Below, one piece after another: positions 37,575-46,884 of a stretch of 64,000 nt of DNA (position 1 is its first letter; every line of letters begins with the position of its first letter). The position numbers were made by a program, and so were the translations under genes. Location of the stretch: the NCBI GenBank assembly GCA_001305115.1, contig BCAA01000006.1:80569-144568 (forward strand). The letters are read 5' to 3'. The DNA is from Clostridia bacterium UC5.1-1E11 (GTDB taxonomy: Bacteria; Bacillota; Clostridia; Oscillospirales; Acutalibacteraceae). Under the pieces are notes generated by a model. It was not told the origin of the DNA. It saw nothing but the letters and a program-made list of their open reading frames with translations, and ran no database searches.

Positions 37575-38323
37575 TTTTTGCCGCTTTTCACGGGCTTTTG
37601 TTCCGACTATGGGCAAGGTGGTGGGTTCCGGCAGGTATCGATCGGGCAAAGTGGAACGTCTTATAGAGAGGATAGGAGACAATGAATGGAAAGGTCCTCC
37701 TCCCAAACAATTCGTTTGCGCGCCGATTCTTTCCACCGGTTTCGATGGCCATCGCTGCAATTTTTGGATTGGATGCATCCTCTTTATTTTGTCAAACAGC
37801 TGAACCGATTCGTTCTCTTTCTTTCCCTGTGGCGGCCGCCCATCCCCTCGGTACGGAAAGGCGCCAAGGACAAACGGATATCAACTGCATCCGTTTTCCG
37901 CTAGGACGAGCGGACAACCGATTTTTCGTTCTGTTTTGTTCCTGAAATTCGGTTTCCACTCCTTTTTAATCGTACGTTCGTTCGATAAACATATTATGCT
38001 AGACTGTTTAGTACCTTTTATTCATATAAATAGTATTATTTATATGATATTATACAGAATTTTTTGAGCTTGCTGTCTCTTCCAGCGATTTTTCCCTTTT
38101 TGAGCCCTTTCAATCCCATCCTCTTTGGATGCCAATGGGCATAGGGCTTTATCAATCTCGTCCGTATTTTTTAAGGTAGAGCATAAGCGTGAGGAAGCGA
38201 GATATACCGATATGCGTTTCCATTAATATTCCGTTAAATAGTAATTTTTTGCCTTTACTATACAATTTGTATAACCTAAAATAGCAAAGGTTCTGCTTGT
38301 ATAGACATCTATAGGGAGTCAAT
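37575..38323. other. Long spacer between pth and mfd; no confident gene
   Basis: A frame at 37682-37945 (87 codons) has AGGATAGGAG before its ATG, but the product (MNGKVLLPNNSFARRF...) is not recognised and composition is not clearly coding. From about 37960 on the sequence is AT-rich, ending with a promoter-like stretch and GGGAG before mfd. Confidence 0.35.
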
Positions 38324-41300
38324 ATGAAATTTCTTCTCAACGCCCTCAACCACTTAAAAGAATTTCAAACGCTGGATGAAGCTGTCCAGGGCAGGCAGCT
38401 TCCTGCTGCCGTTAACGGGCTGTCCGGTGTACACAAAGCTGCCTTTATCTACACACTCTGTACCAATCACCACCGCAGGGCGTTCATTCTTGCAGGCGAT
38501 GAGAGTGAAGGGCAGCGTCTTTGTGACGATCTCTCCGCCATGGGAATGCACCCACTTGTATTCCCCATGCGCGACTTTACCTTCCGAGACGCGGAGGGTG
38601 CCTCCCATGAATACGAACATCAGCGCATTCAGACTTTAGCGCGCATTCTTAACGGCGAATGCGATGCCGTGATCGCCTGCCTGGATGCCGCGTTGCAGTA
38701 TGCGATCCCTCCAGAAGAGTTACGCAAGCGCACGGTCACCATCTCAGCCGGGCAGAGCATCCCCATGGAACAGGTGGTTTCCGCGCTCCTCGCCTGTGGA
38801 TATGAGCGCGCCGCTCAAATCGATGGAACCGGGCAATTTTCTCAGCGCGGCGGTATCCTGGACATCTTCACTCCGGATGCTTCCAATCCTGTACGCCTGG
38901 AATATTGGGGCGACGAGATCGACACGCTCTCTCTTTTCGATCTGGAGACACAGCGCCGCACCGAGTCAATCGACAAGTTGACCATTGCTCCTGCAGTGGA
39001 AGCGTTGATTGACGATCCACAGATTCTTTCCAAAAAGATTCAGAAACTTGCTTCTACTTTGCGTGGGAAAGCGGCTCCTAAGGCCAAAGAAATCCTCTTC
39101 GCACAGGCGGAAAAATTGGAGCAAGGCGTACACCTCGGCTGTGCAGATAAATTCTTTCCTCTACTCTATACACAAACCGCCACTCTGTTTGACTATCGGA
39201 CCGAAGATATGCTCCTGTTCGTAAGCGAAGGGGCAAAAGTCAAGGATCGCGCCCGCAGTACGGCCTTCCAGTGGGGGGAAGATCTCAAGGACTATTTGGA
39301 AGAAGGCGTCCTTTGCCGTGGACTCGATACCTACAGCGCCGATTGGACATATGCTCTGGGGCAATTTTCACATGATACCGTCTATCTGGATACCTTTGCC
39401 CGTGGCAGTTACGATACCCCTATCCGCACACTCATCGGTGTGACAGCGAGACAGCTCTCTGTGTGGGGCGGAAGCACGCAGCTTTTAGAGGAAGATCTCC
39501 GAAACATGCTGCACAACAAGTGGTCCTGTGTGGTGTTGGCTGGCAACGAGCGCAGTGCACGCACTGTAACCGCAGATTTACAGGCAGCCGGGTTGCCCGT
39601 CGCCTACTTAGACAATCCACAGACCATCCAACGTGGAACCGTTGTGGTGACCTCCGGTGCTCTGTCGGCAGGTATGGAATTCCCCGGCGCATTCTTTGGT
39701 CTTATCACCCATGGACGTCTGTTGACCGCCAAACAACGAAAGCCCAAGCGAGCGAAAAACAGCCAGGAAATTTACAGCATTGCAGAGTTGCAGCCGGGCG
39801 ATTACGTGGTCCATGCGTCACATGGAATCGGCGTCTTTGAAGGAATCCACAAGATCGATATGCATGGCGTCGTCAAGGATTACATCAAGCTGAAATATGC
39901 CAAGGGGGACACGCTCTATGTCCCGGTCACACAGCTGGATATGGTTTCCAAGTACATTGGTCCGCGCGAGGACGCCAGCGTCAAATTGAACCGGTTGGGT
40001 GGAACCGAGTGGCAAAAGACTAAGGCCCGAGTGCGTACGGCGGTTAAGGATATGGCAAAGGAGCTCATTAAGCTCTATGCCGACCGTATGCAGGCCAAAG
40101 GGCATGCCTTCTCCCAGGACAACGAATGGCAGCGCGACTTTGAATCCCATTTTGAATTCGACGAGACAGAAGACCAGCTCCGCTGCATCGAAGAAATCAA
40201 AAACGACATGGAGCGGGAAGCGCCCATGGACAGGCTGCTCTGTGGCGACGTGGGCTTTGGAAAGACGGAAGTTGCCCTGCGCGCCGCGTTCAAATGTGTG
40301 TGTGATTCCAAGCAGTGCGCACTCTTGGTGCCCACAACCATTTTAGCGTGGCAACACTTCCAAACCGTCACGCGCCGGATGGAGGGGTTCCCGGTCCGCA
40401 TAGAATTGCTTTCACGCTTCCGAACTCCCAAGCAGCAGGAGGAAATCATCCGCAGGCTCAAGCGCGGAGAGGTCGATATGATCGTCGGCACCCACCGGCT
40501 GGTCAGCAAGGACGTCAAATTCAAAGACCTCGGCTTGGTCATCATCGACGAAGAGCAACGTTTCGGTGTCGCACAGAAGGAAAAATTGAAATCTCTCTGC
40601 AACAATGTAGACGTGTTGACCCTTTCCGCAACCCCCATTCCCCGTACCCTCAATATGGCACTGTCGGGTATCCGCGACATGAGCGTCATTGAAGAAGCGC
40701 CGCATGACCGCCATCCCGTGCAGACATATGTTTTGGAACACGACAATGCGGTCATCAATGAGGCCATCCGCCGCGAACTGCGGCGTGGGGGGCAAGTCTA
40801 TTATCTCCATAACGACGTAGCTTCCATCGAACGCACCGCTGCGCGAATCCAGGCGCAGATTCCGGAGGCCCGCGTGGGATTTGGCCATGGAAAAATGGCG
40901 GAAAACGAGCTGTCCGAGGTATGGCGGAAGCTTCTGGAACACGAAATTGACGTGTTGGTGTGTACCACGATCATCGAAACCGGCGTGGATGTCCCAAACG
41001 CCAATACGCTTATCATAGAGAATGCAGATCGTATGGGCCTTTCCCAGTTGCATCAGATTCGTGGGCGCGTAGGGCGTTCCTCGCGGCGTGCATATGCGTA
41101 CCTGACGTTTACCCCCAATAAAGTGCTTTCGGAGATCTCCCAAAAGCGGCTGTCCGCAATCCGGGAGTTTACGGAGTTTGGTTCCGGTTTTAAAATCGCC
41201 ATGCGCGATTTGGAGATCCGCGGGGCGGGCAACATTCTGGGCGGTGAACAGCACGGCCATATGGAAACCGTCGGTTACGACATGTACCTGCGTCTGCTAA

Positions 41301-41815
41301 GTGAAGCAATTAGCCGCGAAAAAGGCGAGGACGTGCAGGAATACGGACAGGAATGTTTGGTGGATATGCAGATTCAAGCGCACATTCCGGACCGGTACAT
41401 CGAAAATCTCAGCCAGCGGCTGGAAATTTACCGCCGCATTGCGGATATCCGCACCCGCGACGATGCGCTGGATGTGACCGACGAGCTGATCGACCGTTTT
41501 GGCGAACCGCCGGAGAGCGTCAACGGCCTGATCGAAGTGGCGCTGCTGCGCAACCTGGCTTCCGGCCTGGGCATCAGCGAGGTCAAGCAGCGCGACGACT
41601 GCCTGCTGCTGTATAAGCCGGGGTTCAGTCTGAAGAACTCCGCGGACATGGCGCAGATGGCGGCATTGACCTCCACGCTCAAGAAGCGTGTGACACTCAA
41701 TGCAAGCGGAAAGCCGTACATCAGCGTGAAGATTGTTTCCCCCATGACTCCTCTGGATGTGCTAGGCGAAACCTTGAATTTGATGGAGGACGCACGAAAA
41801 AGTGTGAAGAAATAA
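38324..41815 (+). CDS. mfd: Transcription-repair coupling factor Mfd
   Basis: 1163 residues, full length. Removes stalled RNA polymerase and recruits UvrA. UvrB-like N-terminal domains, RNA-polymerase interaction domain (PGDYVVHASHGIGVFEGI), then the RecG-like motor: LLCGDVGFGKTEVALRAAFK (Walker A), IIDEEQRFGVAQKEKL (DEEQ box), LSATPIPRTL, IIETGVDVPNANTLI and GRVGRSSRRAYAYL. Ends with the TRCF C-terminal domain. GGGAG lies ten bases before the ATG. Confidence 0.98.
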   Translation: MKFLLNALNHLKEFQTLDEAVQGRQLPAAVNGLSGVHKAAFIYTLCTNHHRRAFILAGDESEGQRLCDDLSAMGMHPLVFPMRDFTFRDAEGASHEYEHQRIQTLARILNGECDAVIACLDAALQYAIPPEELRKRTVTISAGQSIPMEQVVSALLACGYERAAQIDGTGQFSQRGGILDIFTPDASNPVRLEYWGDEIDTLSLFDLETQRRTESIDKLTIAPAVEALIDDPQILSKKIQKLASTLRGKAAPKAKEILFAQAEKLEQGVHLGCADKFFPLLYTQTATLFDYRTEDMLLFVSEGAKVKDRARSTAFQWGEDLKDYLEEGVLCRGLDTYSADWTYALGQFSHDTVYLDTFARGSYDTPIRTLIGVTARQLSVWGGSTQLLEEDLRNMLHNKWSCVVLAGNERSARTVTADLQAAGLPVAYLDNPQTIQRGTVVVTSGALSAGMEFPGAFFGLITHGRLLTAKQRKPKRAKNSQEIYSIAELQPGDYVVHASHGIGVFEGIHKIDMHGVVKDYIKLKYAKGDTLYVPVTQLDMVSKYIGPREDASVKLNRLGGTEWQKTKARVRTAVKDMAKELIKLYADRMQAKGHAFSQDNEWQRDFESHFEFDETEDQLRCIEEIKNDMEREAPMDRLLCGDVGFGKTEVALRAAFKCVCDSKQCALLVPTTILAWQHFQTVTRRMEGFPVRIELLSRFRTPKQQEEIIRRLKRGEVDMIVGTHRLVSKDVKFKDLGLVIIDEEQRFGVAQKEKLKSLCNNVDVLTLSATPIPRTLNMALSGIRDMSVIEEAPHDRHPVQTYVLEHDNAVINEAIRRELRRGGQVYYLHNDVASIERTAARIQAQIPEARVGFGHGKMAENELSEVWRKLLEHEIDVLVCTTIIETGVDVPNANTLIIENADRMGLSQLHQIRGRVGRSSRRAYAYLTFTPNKVLSEISQKRLSAIREFTEFGSGFKIAMRDLEIRGAGNILGGEQHGHMETVGYDMYLRLLSEAISREKGEDVQEYGQECLVDMQIQAHIPDRYIENLSQRLEIYRRIADIRTRDDALDVTDELIDRFGEPPESVNGLIEVALLRNLASGLGISEVKQRDDCLLLYKPGFSLKNSADMAQMAALTSTLKKRVTLNASGKPYISVKIVSPMTPLDVLGETLNLMEDARKSVKK

Positions 41816-41834
41816 ATCGTATGAAAGCATCTCC

Positions 41835-41874
41835 CCCGACGCATGGCGTATTATCCCGTGCGTCGGGTTTTTAT
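41835..41874 (+). terminator. Terminator of mfd
   Basis: CCCGACGCA / TGCGTCGGG stem followed by TTTTTATTC, 20 bases after the mfd stop. Confidence 0.9.
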
Positions 41875-41925
41875 TCGTCAAAACGTGAATAATATTTATT
41901 TGATTTCTATATAGAAAAATATTTA

Positions 41926-42053
41926 ACAATTTTATCTATATATAATTGTATATAATTATATATAAAATATTTGTGATTTTTATTGACTTATTATGCTATT
42001 TATGTATTATTATATTGGAAACTTTTCTAAATAAGAAAGGTGTGATTAGTCCA
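41926..42053 (+). promoter_or_regulatory. Duplicated regulatory module, copy 1
   Basis: Shared with 46057-46180. Conserved blocks: ACAATTTTA..TATA.ATAATTGT.TATAATT...TATAAAA, an upstream inverted/direct-repeat box (ACAATT ... AATTGT); then TTGACT (41983-41988), 16-17 bases, TATTAT (42005-42010); then the 20-nt AAGGTGTGATTAGTCCAATG ending at the leader ATG. Flanks are AT-rich and not conserved, so the conserved blocks are likely protein- or ribosome-binding sites. Confidence 0.7.
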
Positions 42054-42113
42054 ATGCAAATATACTGGAAATATAGAGAAAATTTATCAATCATTTTAAA
42101 TAAAGGAGAATAA
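42054..42113 (+). CDS. Leader peptide ahead of secreted protein gene, copy 1 (19 residues)
   Basis: MQIYWKYRENLSIILNKGE, stop TAA two bases before the ATG of the next gene. It has a strong AAAGGTGTGAT site seven bases upstream, identical to that in the second module. The ribosome binding site of the secreted protein (AAAGGAG) lies inside this leader, so translation is probably coupled. Leader sequences differ between the two copies apart from the start region. Confidence 0.5.
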   Translation: MQIYWKYRENLSIILNKGE

Positions 42114-42115
42114 AA

Positions 42116-42859
42116 ATGAAAAAGTTTATTTCTTTGATTTTATGTTTAGTAATGATTTGTTGTGTTATTTCTATCCCAGCTTCGGCAGATGCATATAATT
42201 CTATAAATTTGTCTGAAACATTTTCCACCCCCAATTTAATAATTTCTCTTCCTAAAAGTGCTAATATAATTAAGAACGATTCCCAATCAAATACAATATA
42301 TTATTTAGACTCCAATACTTTATATCGTGTAAAATACGACGAAAGTAATTCACAAAAGAAGATAGAACGGAATGGTTTATATCAAGTTAAGAGTTGTGAC
42401 AGTAGTTTTGAATTCTACTGTTTGGAATTAACCCCACAGGAAGTTAGTAATATATTTACAGATTCTTCTCTGAGAGAATCTTTACTTACTAAATCCGATC
42501 AGGCTACCGATAGTGTTGGAGCCGTCCAGGCTACATTATCCGTTAAATACTCCAATGAAGGCGATCAAGGATATCATCTTCATAGTGCAACCGGTAGTGC
42601 GAAGGCAATTCATAATGAAGGTGTTAATCCTCAAACTTCTCAATTAGAGTGGACAATTACCGGTCAAAGGTATTATTTAGGTAGCGAAGCTGGCAGAGGT
42701 GTATATGGCGACACAATTGAATTTTCACAACCAGGATTTTCTAATTACAGAATGATGACGGAAGGAGAATCTGTTGTACCATGGTCAGACAGTGGAGTTA
42801 CCTACACCTGCTATTGTACCCGAGGAGTCAGTGTTTCCGTTCAAATTCCTTTCCATTAA
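42116..42859 (+). CDS. Secreted protein of unknown function
   Basis: 247 residues. Sec signal peptide MKKFISLILCLVMICCVISI with PASA cleavage near residue 24. The mature protein is rich in Ser, Thr, Asn and Tyr; no catalytic motif seen. C-terminal third (GYHLHSATGSAKAIHN, SQLEWTITGQRYYLG, GVTYTCYCTRGVSVSVQIPFH) has beta-strand character and a CxC. Codon use is strongly AT-biased, unlike mfd before it. Under the duplicated promoter module; a small cytosolic-looking gene follows after nine bases. Confidence 0.75.
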   Translation: MKKFISLILCLVMICCVISIPASADAYNSINLSETFSTPNLIISLPKSANIIKNDSQSNTIYYLDSNTLYRVKYDESNSQKKIERNGLYQVKSCDSSFEFYCLELTPQEVSNIFTDSSLRESLLTKSDQATDSVGAVQATLSVKYSNEGDQGYHLHSATGSAKAIHNEGVNPQTSQLEWTITGQRYYLGSEAGRGVYGDTIEFSQPGFSNYRMMTEGESVVPWSDSGVTYTCYCTRGVSVSVQIPFH

Positions 42860-42868
42860 AACAAAGAG

Positions 42869-43120
42869 GTGATTGAAATAATCTTTAGGAAACAAGTTTC
42901 CATTTTTTCCAGCGACGATCAAAAGTTATTATTTGAAGCGAAAAACTTGCTAGAGAACAACCATATTCCTTTTCGTGTGAAGTATTTAAATCTCGCTCGA
43001 GGGGTTTACGGCGTGCGTACACCAGCTTTATCTCATCCGCTCCGCGGAGACTTTGTCGAACTATTGGTAAATAGAGAAGATGTTCCCAAGGCACAACTGG
43101 TTTTGAGAAAAATGCGTTAA
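42869..43120 (+). CDS. Small protein, DUF2007-like (putative signal transducing) fold
   Basis: About 83 residues. FSSDDQKLLFEAKNLLENNH, then IPFRVKY and ELLVNREDVPKAQLVLRKM fit the DUF2007/PII-like small domain in which an acidic pair and terminal helix recur. The start is uncertain: the frame opens with a GTG that is itself part of the GAGGTGAT ribosome binding site, so real initiation may be at a non-standard codon a few bases on. Co-transcribed with the secreted protein gene. Confidence 0.55.
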   Translation: MIEIIFRKQVSIFSSDDQKLLFEAKNLLENNHIPFRVKYLNLARGVYGVRTPALSHPLRGDFVELLVNREDVPKAQLVLRKMR

Positions 43121-43414
43121 ATGTACACAAATCCGTCACAGGATATGGATACTATCCTGTGACGGAAGTCTATTTTTGATAGAAATCTTATATTTCTAAC
43201 AAGAAAATGTACATTCAACAAATTTGCAGAGTGTCCGTGAATTTATTCGACGTTTTATTGACAAATTTCATATAATCCTTATTATTTTAATTATAGAGTA
43301 ATTTTGGACTGAGCTGAGTAGTTCATATATTTTCAATTTAGAACTACGATTATAACAAGTTTATTGTCGTAAATAAAAATATACTTAAGCTTTATAATAA
43401 GCAGAGAACAAGAA
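43121..43414. other. AT-rich intergenic DNA with promoter-like sequence
   Basis: A hairpin just after the preceding gene (CACAGGATATGGATACTATC-CTGTG) may be its terminator. TTATTGACAAATTTCATATA with TATTAT follows, similar in kind to the two module promoters but without the AAGGTGTGATTAGTCC box. Confidence 0.35.
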
Positions 43415-43863
43415 TAAAAAAGTTTATTTCTTAAATATTTTTTTGACGATGTCTTGTGATGTCATTTTTATTTGCGTTTTGACTGTTCGCATAAAAGTTC
43501 CCTTGATGAGTCGCGGCAGTCATCCCATTGCCACAGAAAACACAAAAACATGGTTTGAGGACGTTTCAGAAAACTTTTTGATCCATGTCCCTTATGCGCA
43601 GAGAAACAATTTCAGGCTAGGATAAGTGCAACATGAATGACTGTAATTGGTCTTTTTATTCCTCATCCTGCGATTCAGCCTGTTTGTACCGGTGGAGCTG
43701 TTGTCCGTTCCTATATAGAAGATGACCTAAGCTCCGTACATATTTATGTATAACCATTCAAAAGCGATGCCGGGAAATTGAAGTTGGTAGCGAATTCTCC
43801 CACTATAAAACAATGGTGATAACTACCATCTACAGCGATACCGGAAGAATTGCTATTTAACAA
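43415..43863 (+). pseudogene. Possible decayed secreted-protein gene
   Basis: AAAAAAGTTTATTTCTT at 43416-43432 is nearly the same as the first codons of the secreted gene at 42116 (AAAAAGTTTATTTCTT), but the ATG is lost and stops follow. Later frames read as broken protein, for example VCTGGAVVRSYIEDD followed by VHIYV, and VGSEFSHYKTMVITTIYSD ending at TAA 43861. No open frame links these. Suggests a dead paralogue, with modest support. Confidence 0.4.
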
Positions 43864-43889
43864 GTGATACACAAATCTTCGAGGGTCAA

Positions 43890-44174
43890 ATGATGATGGG
43901 AACAAATGAAAAAACGAATAAGATTGGTAATTTCCTAAAATACTTCGCGTTTATTCTCATATTGGTATGCGCTTGTTCAAACTTTTCCCGTACGGTTCGC
44001 TTTGTCCTTGGGTTTATTGCAACAGCAATCGTATGTATGGTCTGGATCTACCAGTATACCATATTATGGCAAAACGATCGAACGACCATAAACAAATGGA
44101 AACTCTTATTATTTACGGGATTTTCTGTGATCTGTCTCTGTTTGCTAATCGGTTCCTATTTTTGGTTAACTTAG
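43890..44174 (+). CDS. Small membrane protein (94 residues, three spans)
   Basis: Three hydrophobic segments: YFAFILILVCACSNF, FVLGFIATAIVCMVWIYQYTI and LLLFTGFSVICLCLLIGSYFWL, joined by short basic loops. GAGGGTC lies before the ATG. Unrecognised. In the island it sits with other small membrane proteins, so an immunity or export accessory role is conceivable but unproven. Confidence 0.55.
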   Translation: MMMGTNEKTNKIGNFLKYFAFILILVCACSNFSRTVRFVLGFIATAIVCMVWIYQYTILWQNDRTTINKWKLLLFTGFSVICLCLLIGSYFWLT

Positions 44175-44558
44175 CTGCACCTTTAATTTGTATATGAAGT
44201 TTCCTTTTGTAAGCGAAAAAATGAACGGAAAGACTCATACTAAGTGAAACATCTTGTTCGCAAAAGATTTCTTTCACATTTCTTCCCAAATCGTTTTAAG
44301 CAAAACTGTAGAAGACAACTCTCTGATAATCTCCCGGCTTAGGGTATAACAAAAATCTTAATTCGGAAATTTATTGCATATTTTTATTTTGAAAATTAAA
44401 AAGAAAAAGAGCCATTCATAAATGAATGACTTAAAAGCGTCCTTCCCTAGAAATACCGCCGCTTATGATACGTATATGATAGCTCATGTGAAAAGGCCCG
44501 CTAAAACGTCTGCGGCGTATTACTTTGGGAAAGCATCCAGCCAAAATGAGGGGATACC
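44175..44558. other. AT-rich intergenic DNA, no gene
   Basis: AT-rich sequence with an inverted stretch around AGCCATTCATAAATGAATGACTT (44410-44432), which could terminate or regulate. Nothing else supported. Confidence 0.35.
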
Positions 44559-44999
44559 ATGCATTGTATAAAAGGACGAGCTTTCTATAAGCGAACCAAC
44601 GCGTATATTTTCGGGTTGATTCTGATACTTTTTATTTTCCTAAAATCCTGGTTGGTCGAATGGCTTGACAAACAACGTGCCCTTACCTACGAACCCCAAT
44701 GGTTCGTCATAAAATGGGTGTTTGTATTTGTCACAGAAATCGCCTTTGGTTTTATCCTGTGCCTCTTGGTGGTTCCCCGCGAGGGACGCTTGCACCGGTT
44801 TTCCTTCGGTTTTCTTTTATTGTTTGTCTGTCTGGTTGGACTTACCTCGGCTTTTTATTGGGGAATGTTCTATCCAGTATTGGCTCCCGAAAGCGGGACT
44901 ATCACACTGCTAGATGTCCTGTCTGGTGTAGTCCTTTTCAAAGCATTTTTCAGGAAACGGGGGATTCCTCTTGAGGATGGGCCCAGCTCAAAAGCGTGA
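44559..44999 (+). CDS. Four-span membrane protein (146 residues)
   Basis: Hydrophobic spans: YIFGLILILFIFLKSWLV, FVIKWVFVFVTEIAFGFILCLLV, FSFGFLLLFVCLVGLTSAFYW and TLLDVLSGVVLFKAFF. Basic N-terminus (KGRAFYKR) and C-terminus (FFRKRGIPLEDG) suggest both ends are cytoplasmic. GAGGGG lies seven bases before ATG. Family not recognised. Confidence 0.6.
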   Translation: MHCIKGRAFYKRTNAYIFGLILILFIFLKSWLVEWLDKQRALTYEPQWFVIKWVFVFVTEIAFGFILCLLVVPREGRLHRFSFGFLLLFVCLVGLTSAFYWGMFYPVLAPESGTITLLDVLSGVVLFKAFFRKRGIPLEDGPSSKA

Positions 45000-45294
45000 A
45001 AATCTCCATCATTCCTGACGGCCGGATATTTCCACTTCCCTATTGCTGTTGATCCTGATCGCTTTGAAGATCAAGCCATATATCTTTGCAATCATTTCTT
45101 CGATCTTGGATATAGAGTTCCTTAACTCCTTTTTCGGTCGCTGGTGAACTGTATGCATGATAAATGCAATATTTATGCGCAAACAAATTCCCCGTAGAAA
45201 AGCGGCAGTTGAGCTGCATCGCTTTGATTCATGTGGCCCATTCAACGGGTTTCCGTTTACCTCCTACGCCATACTGGAAAGGTAGGGAACTTTC
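45000..45294. other. Intergenic; weak minus-strand frame only
   Basis: A minus-strand frame (45009-45245, 78 codons) ends in a charged helix-like stretch (KKELRNSISKIEEMIAKIYG) that could be a remnant of a coding region, but there is no ribosome binding site and no match. Not called. Confidence 0.3.
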
Positions 45295-45846
45295 TTGAAA
45301 CTTACAGGATCGCAAAATTCCAAATACAAAAAGGTCTTGCTCGTTTCCCTTCTCTGTTTCCTCTTGGCCGCCTATTTTTTCTACACGCGCCCCTTCGCCG
45401 TGGACGATCTAGCCGGGGGAAATCCCCTTATATCCGCAAGTATTCTGAAATACGAAGTTTCGTTTCAGCCGGAGGACGTGCCCCCAAAAACTACTACAAC
45501 CAGTGTCTTTACCAAATCCCCCTCTGAGTTGGAGGATCTCGCATCGTTTTTGGACGGGTACCCGGTCAACCGGAAGGTGAACTGGAAAAGCTGGATTGGC
45601 ATCACCGACAATGGCAATCTGGTTGAAAATGACGGAATCGTTTTTCTGGACATCTATCTCAGTTACGAGAAACCGGACGGCACCCTGGATGCCGTGTCCT
45701 ACAGCGTCAATTCCCAAGGGAAAATGAATCTGGAAGGTTCGCCCTGTGGAATTGGGCGGTTTGGGCAACGAAACCAGGCGTTTTATGAAGTGCTATTGCG
45801 TCTGTTTGCCGAGAAATCCCATTCGCCTCTTTGGGCACTCTCCTAG
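45295..45846 (+). CDS. Membrane-anchored extracytoplasmic protein (183 residues)
   Basis: TTG start at 45295 behind AAAGGTAGGG. Short basic head (MKLTGSQNSKYKK), one membrane span (VLLVSLLCFLLAAYFFY), then an external domain with PSELEDLASFLDGYPVNRKV, IVFLDIYLSYEKPDGTLDAV and a terminal helix. No lipobox. Not recognised. Base composition is closer to the rest of the chromosome than the AT-rich genes around it. Confidence 0.6.
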   Translation: MKLTGSQNSKYKKVLLVSLLCFLLAAYFFYTRPFAVDDLAGGNPLISASILKYEVSFQPEDVPPKTTTTSVFTKSPSELEDLASFLDGYPVNRKVNWKSWIGITDNGNLVENDGIVFLDIYLSYEKPDGTLDAVSYSVNSQGKMNLEGSPCGIGRFGQRNQAFYEVLLRLFAEKSHSPLWALS

Positions 45847-46056
45847 CAATCTCCTGGCATCTGTGGCGTATCTTGTAGTCAGTTTGATCCCATCCAGCTG
45901 TTAGAGTTTCACAGTAGGTAAAAATTGTTTATGATAAAATTAGTGAAAGATTGTTACAATTAACACATTCCTTAACAGAATGTCAATTTTATTCTGTTAA
46001 GGGATAATTTTTTGATTTGAAACAGTGAATATCTTGTCTCATTTTAAAAATAATAC

Positions 46057-46180
46057 ACAATTTTACTTATAAATAATTGTTTATAATTTAATATAAAAAT
46101 ATACCGGACTATATTGACATATTTCTGCAATAGATATATTATTGTTCTGTAAAATATATCCAGAAGGTGTGATTAGTCCA
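46057..46180 (+). promoter_or_regulatory. Duplicated regulatory module, copy 2
   Basis: Same order as copy 1: ACAATTTTACTTATAAATAA then TTGTTTATAATT, TTGACA (46114-46119), 17 bases, TATTAT (46137-46142), then AAGGTGTGATTAGTCCAATG. The -35 and -10 match consensus better than in copy 1. Sequence between blocks has drifted while the blocks have not. Confidence 0.72.
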
Positions 46181-46210
46181 ATGTACTTTATAAAAATTAA
46201 AAAAGCATAA
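46181..46210 (+). CDS. Leader peptide ahead of secreted protein gene, copy 2 (9 residues)
   Basis: MYFIKIKKA, preceded by the same AAGGTGTGAT site as copy 1. It ends 38 bases before the next ATG, so coupling is less tight than in copy 1. Likely an attenuating or translation-tuning leader, or just a spurious start in a conserved 5' region. Confidence 0.4.
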   Translation: MYFIKIKKA

Positions 46211-46248
46211 AATTACAAAAAGCAATTTTATGATTAAGGAGGATCGCT

Positions 46249-46836
46249 ATGAAAAAGTTTCTTTCTGTTTGCCTACTGATTGTATTCTGTCTATCATTTT
46301 ATGTTCCAAGTATGGCTGTAACAAACGATGCATCGGATATTTCTTTTGAAAAAATTTCTGTCCCTCAATCTTTATCGGAAAAGGCTTCTATGACAGTTAC
46401 CCACGAAAATGGGTCCACAGAAAAAATACCTCTTGAATCCATTACACTAGAAAAGTGTTCTTCTAGTACTCGTGCTTCAAATGATCATGATCTCTATCGG
46501 TTGACTGTTAGAGGAAAACATACGGACACCAATACGGAAGACGCTAGTGGAATGGACGCTTCTGTAACCGCCACCATCACCTACTATGACAGGGGAGTCC
46601 AATATCAACTCACAAACGTAAGTGTCAAATACTCATATGGCTCTAGTGTATATTTATCTAACCGAGAAGTAAAATACGGTGAACAAGATAACGAAAAAAC
46701 AACTTCAATTAGCGGCAATTCCTTCAGCAAGTCTGTGAATATAACAGCCGACAGTGTTGGATGCAGCGCTAGCGCCATAGCTAAATATGGTCCAAGCGGC
46801 GCAAGCGACTACATGACCGTATCCATCTGGACCTAA
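46249..46836 (+). CDS. Secreted protein of unknown function
   Basis: 195 residues. Signal peptide MKKFLSVCLLIVFCLSFYVP cleaved near SMA (residue 23). The mature part is beta-rich: YRLTVRGKHTDTNTEDAS, DASVTATITYYDRGVQYQLT, NVSVKYSYGSSVYLSNREV, ending DYMTVSIWT. No Cys pair of note. Shares only the signal peptide style and the promoter-leader with the gene at 42116; not an obvious full-length paralogue. AAGGAGGATC precedes ATG. Confidence 0.75.
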   Translation: MKKFLSVCLLIVFCLSFYVPSMAVTNDASDISFEKISVPQSLSEKASMTVTHENGSTEKIPLESITLEKCSSSTRASNDHDLYRLTVRGKHTDTNTEDASGMDASVTATITYYDRGVQYQLTNVSVKYSYGSSVYLSNREVKYGEQDNEKTTSISGNSFSKSVNITADSVGCSASAIAKYGPSGASDYMTVSIWT

Positions 46837-46884
46837 TGGAGTGGATCGTATGAAAACGATCTCCTCCCGAAAGGAGGAAAAGCT

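Noticed and set aside
37682..37945. 87-codon frame between pth and mfd
   Set aside because: Has a fair ribosome binding site but no recognisable sequence or codon bias; mentioned only as a possibility.
45009..45245. 78-codon minus-strand frame with a helical C-terminus
   Set aside because: No ribosome binding site, no similarity recognised; possibly a remnant, not enough to call.
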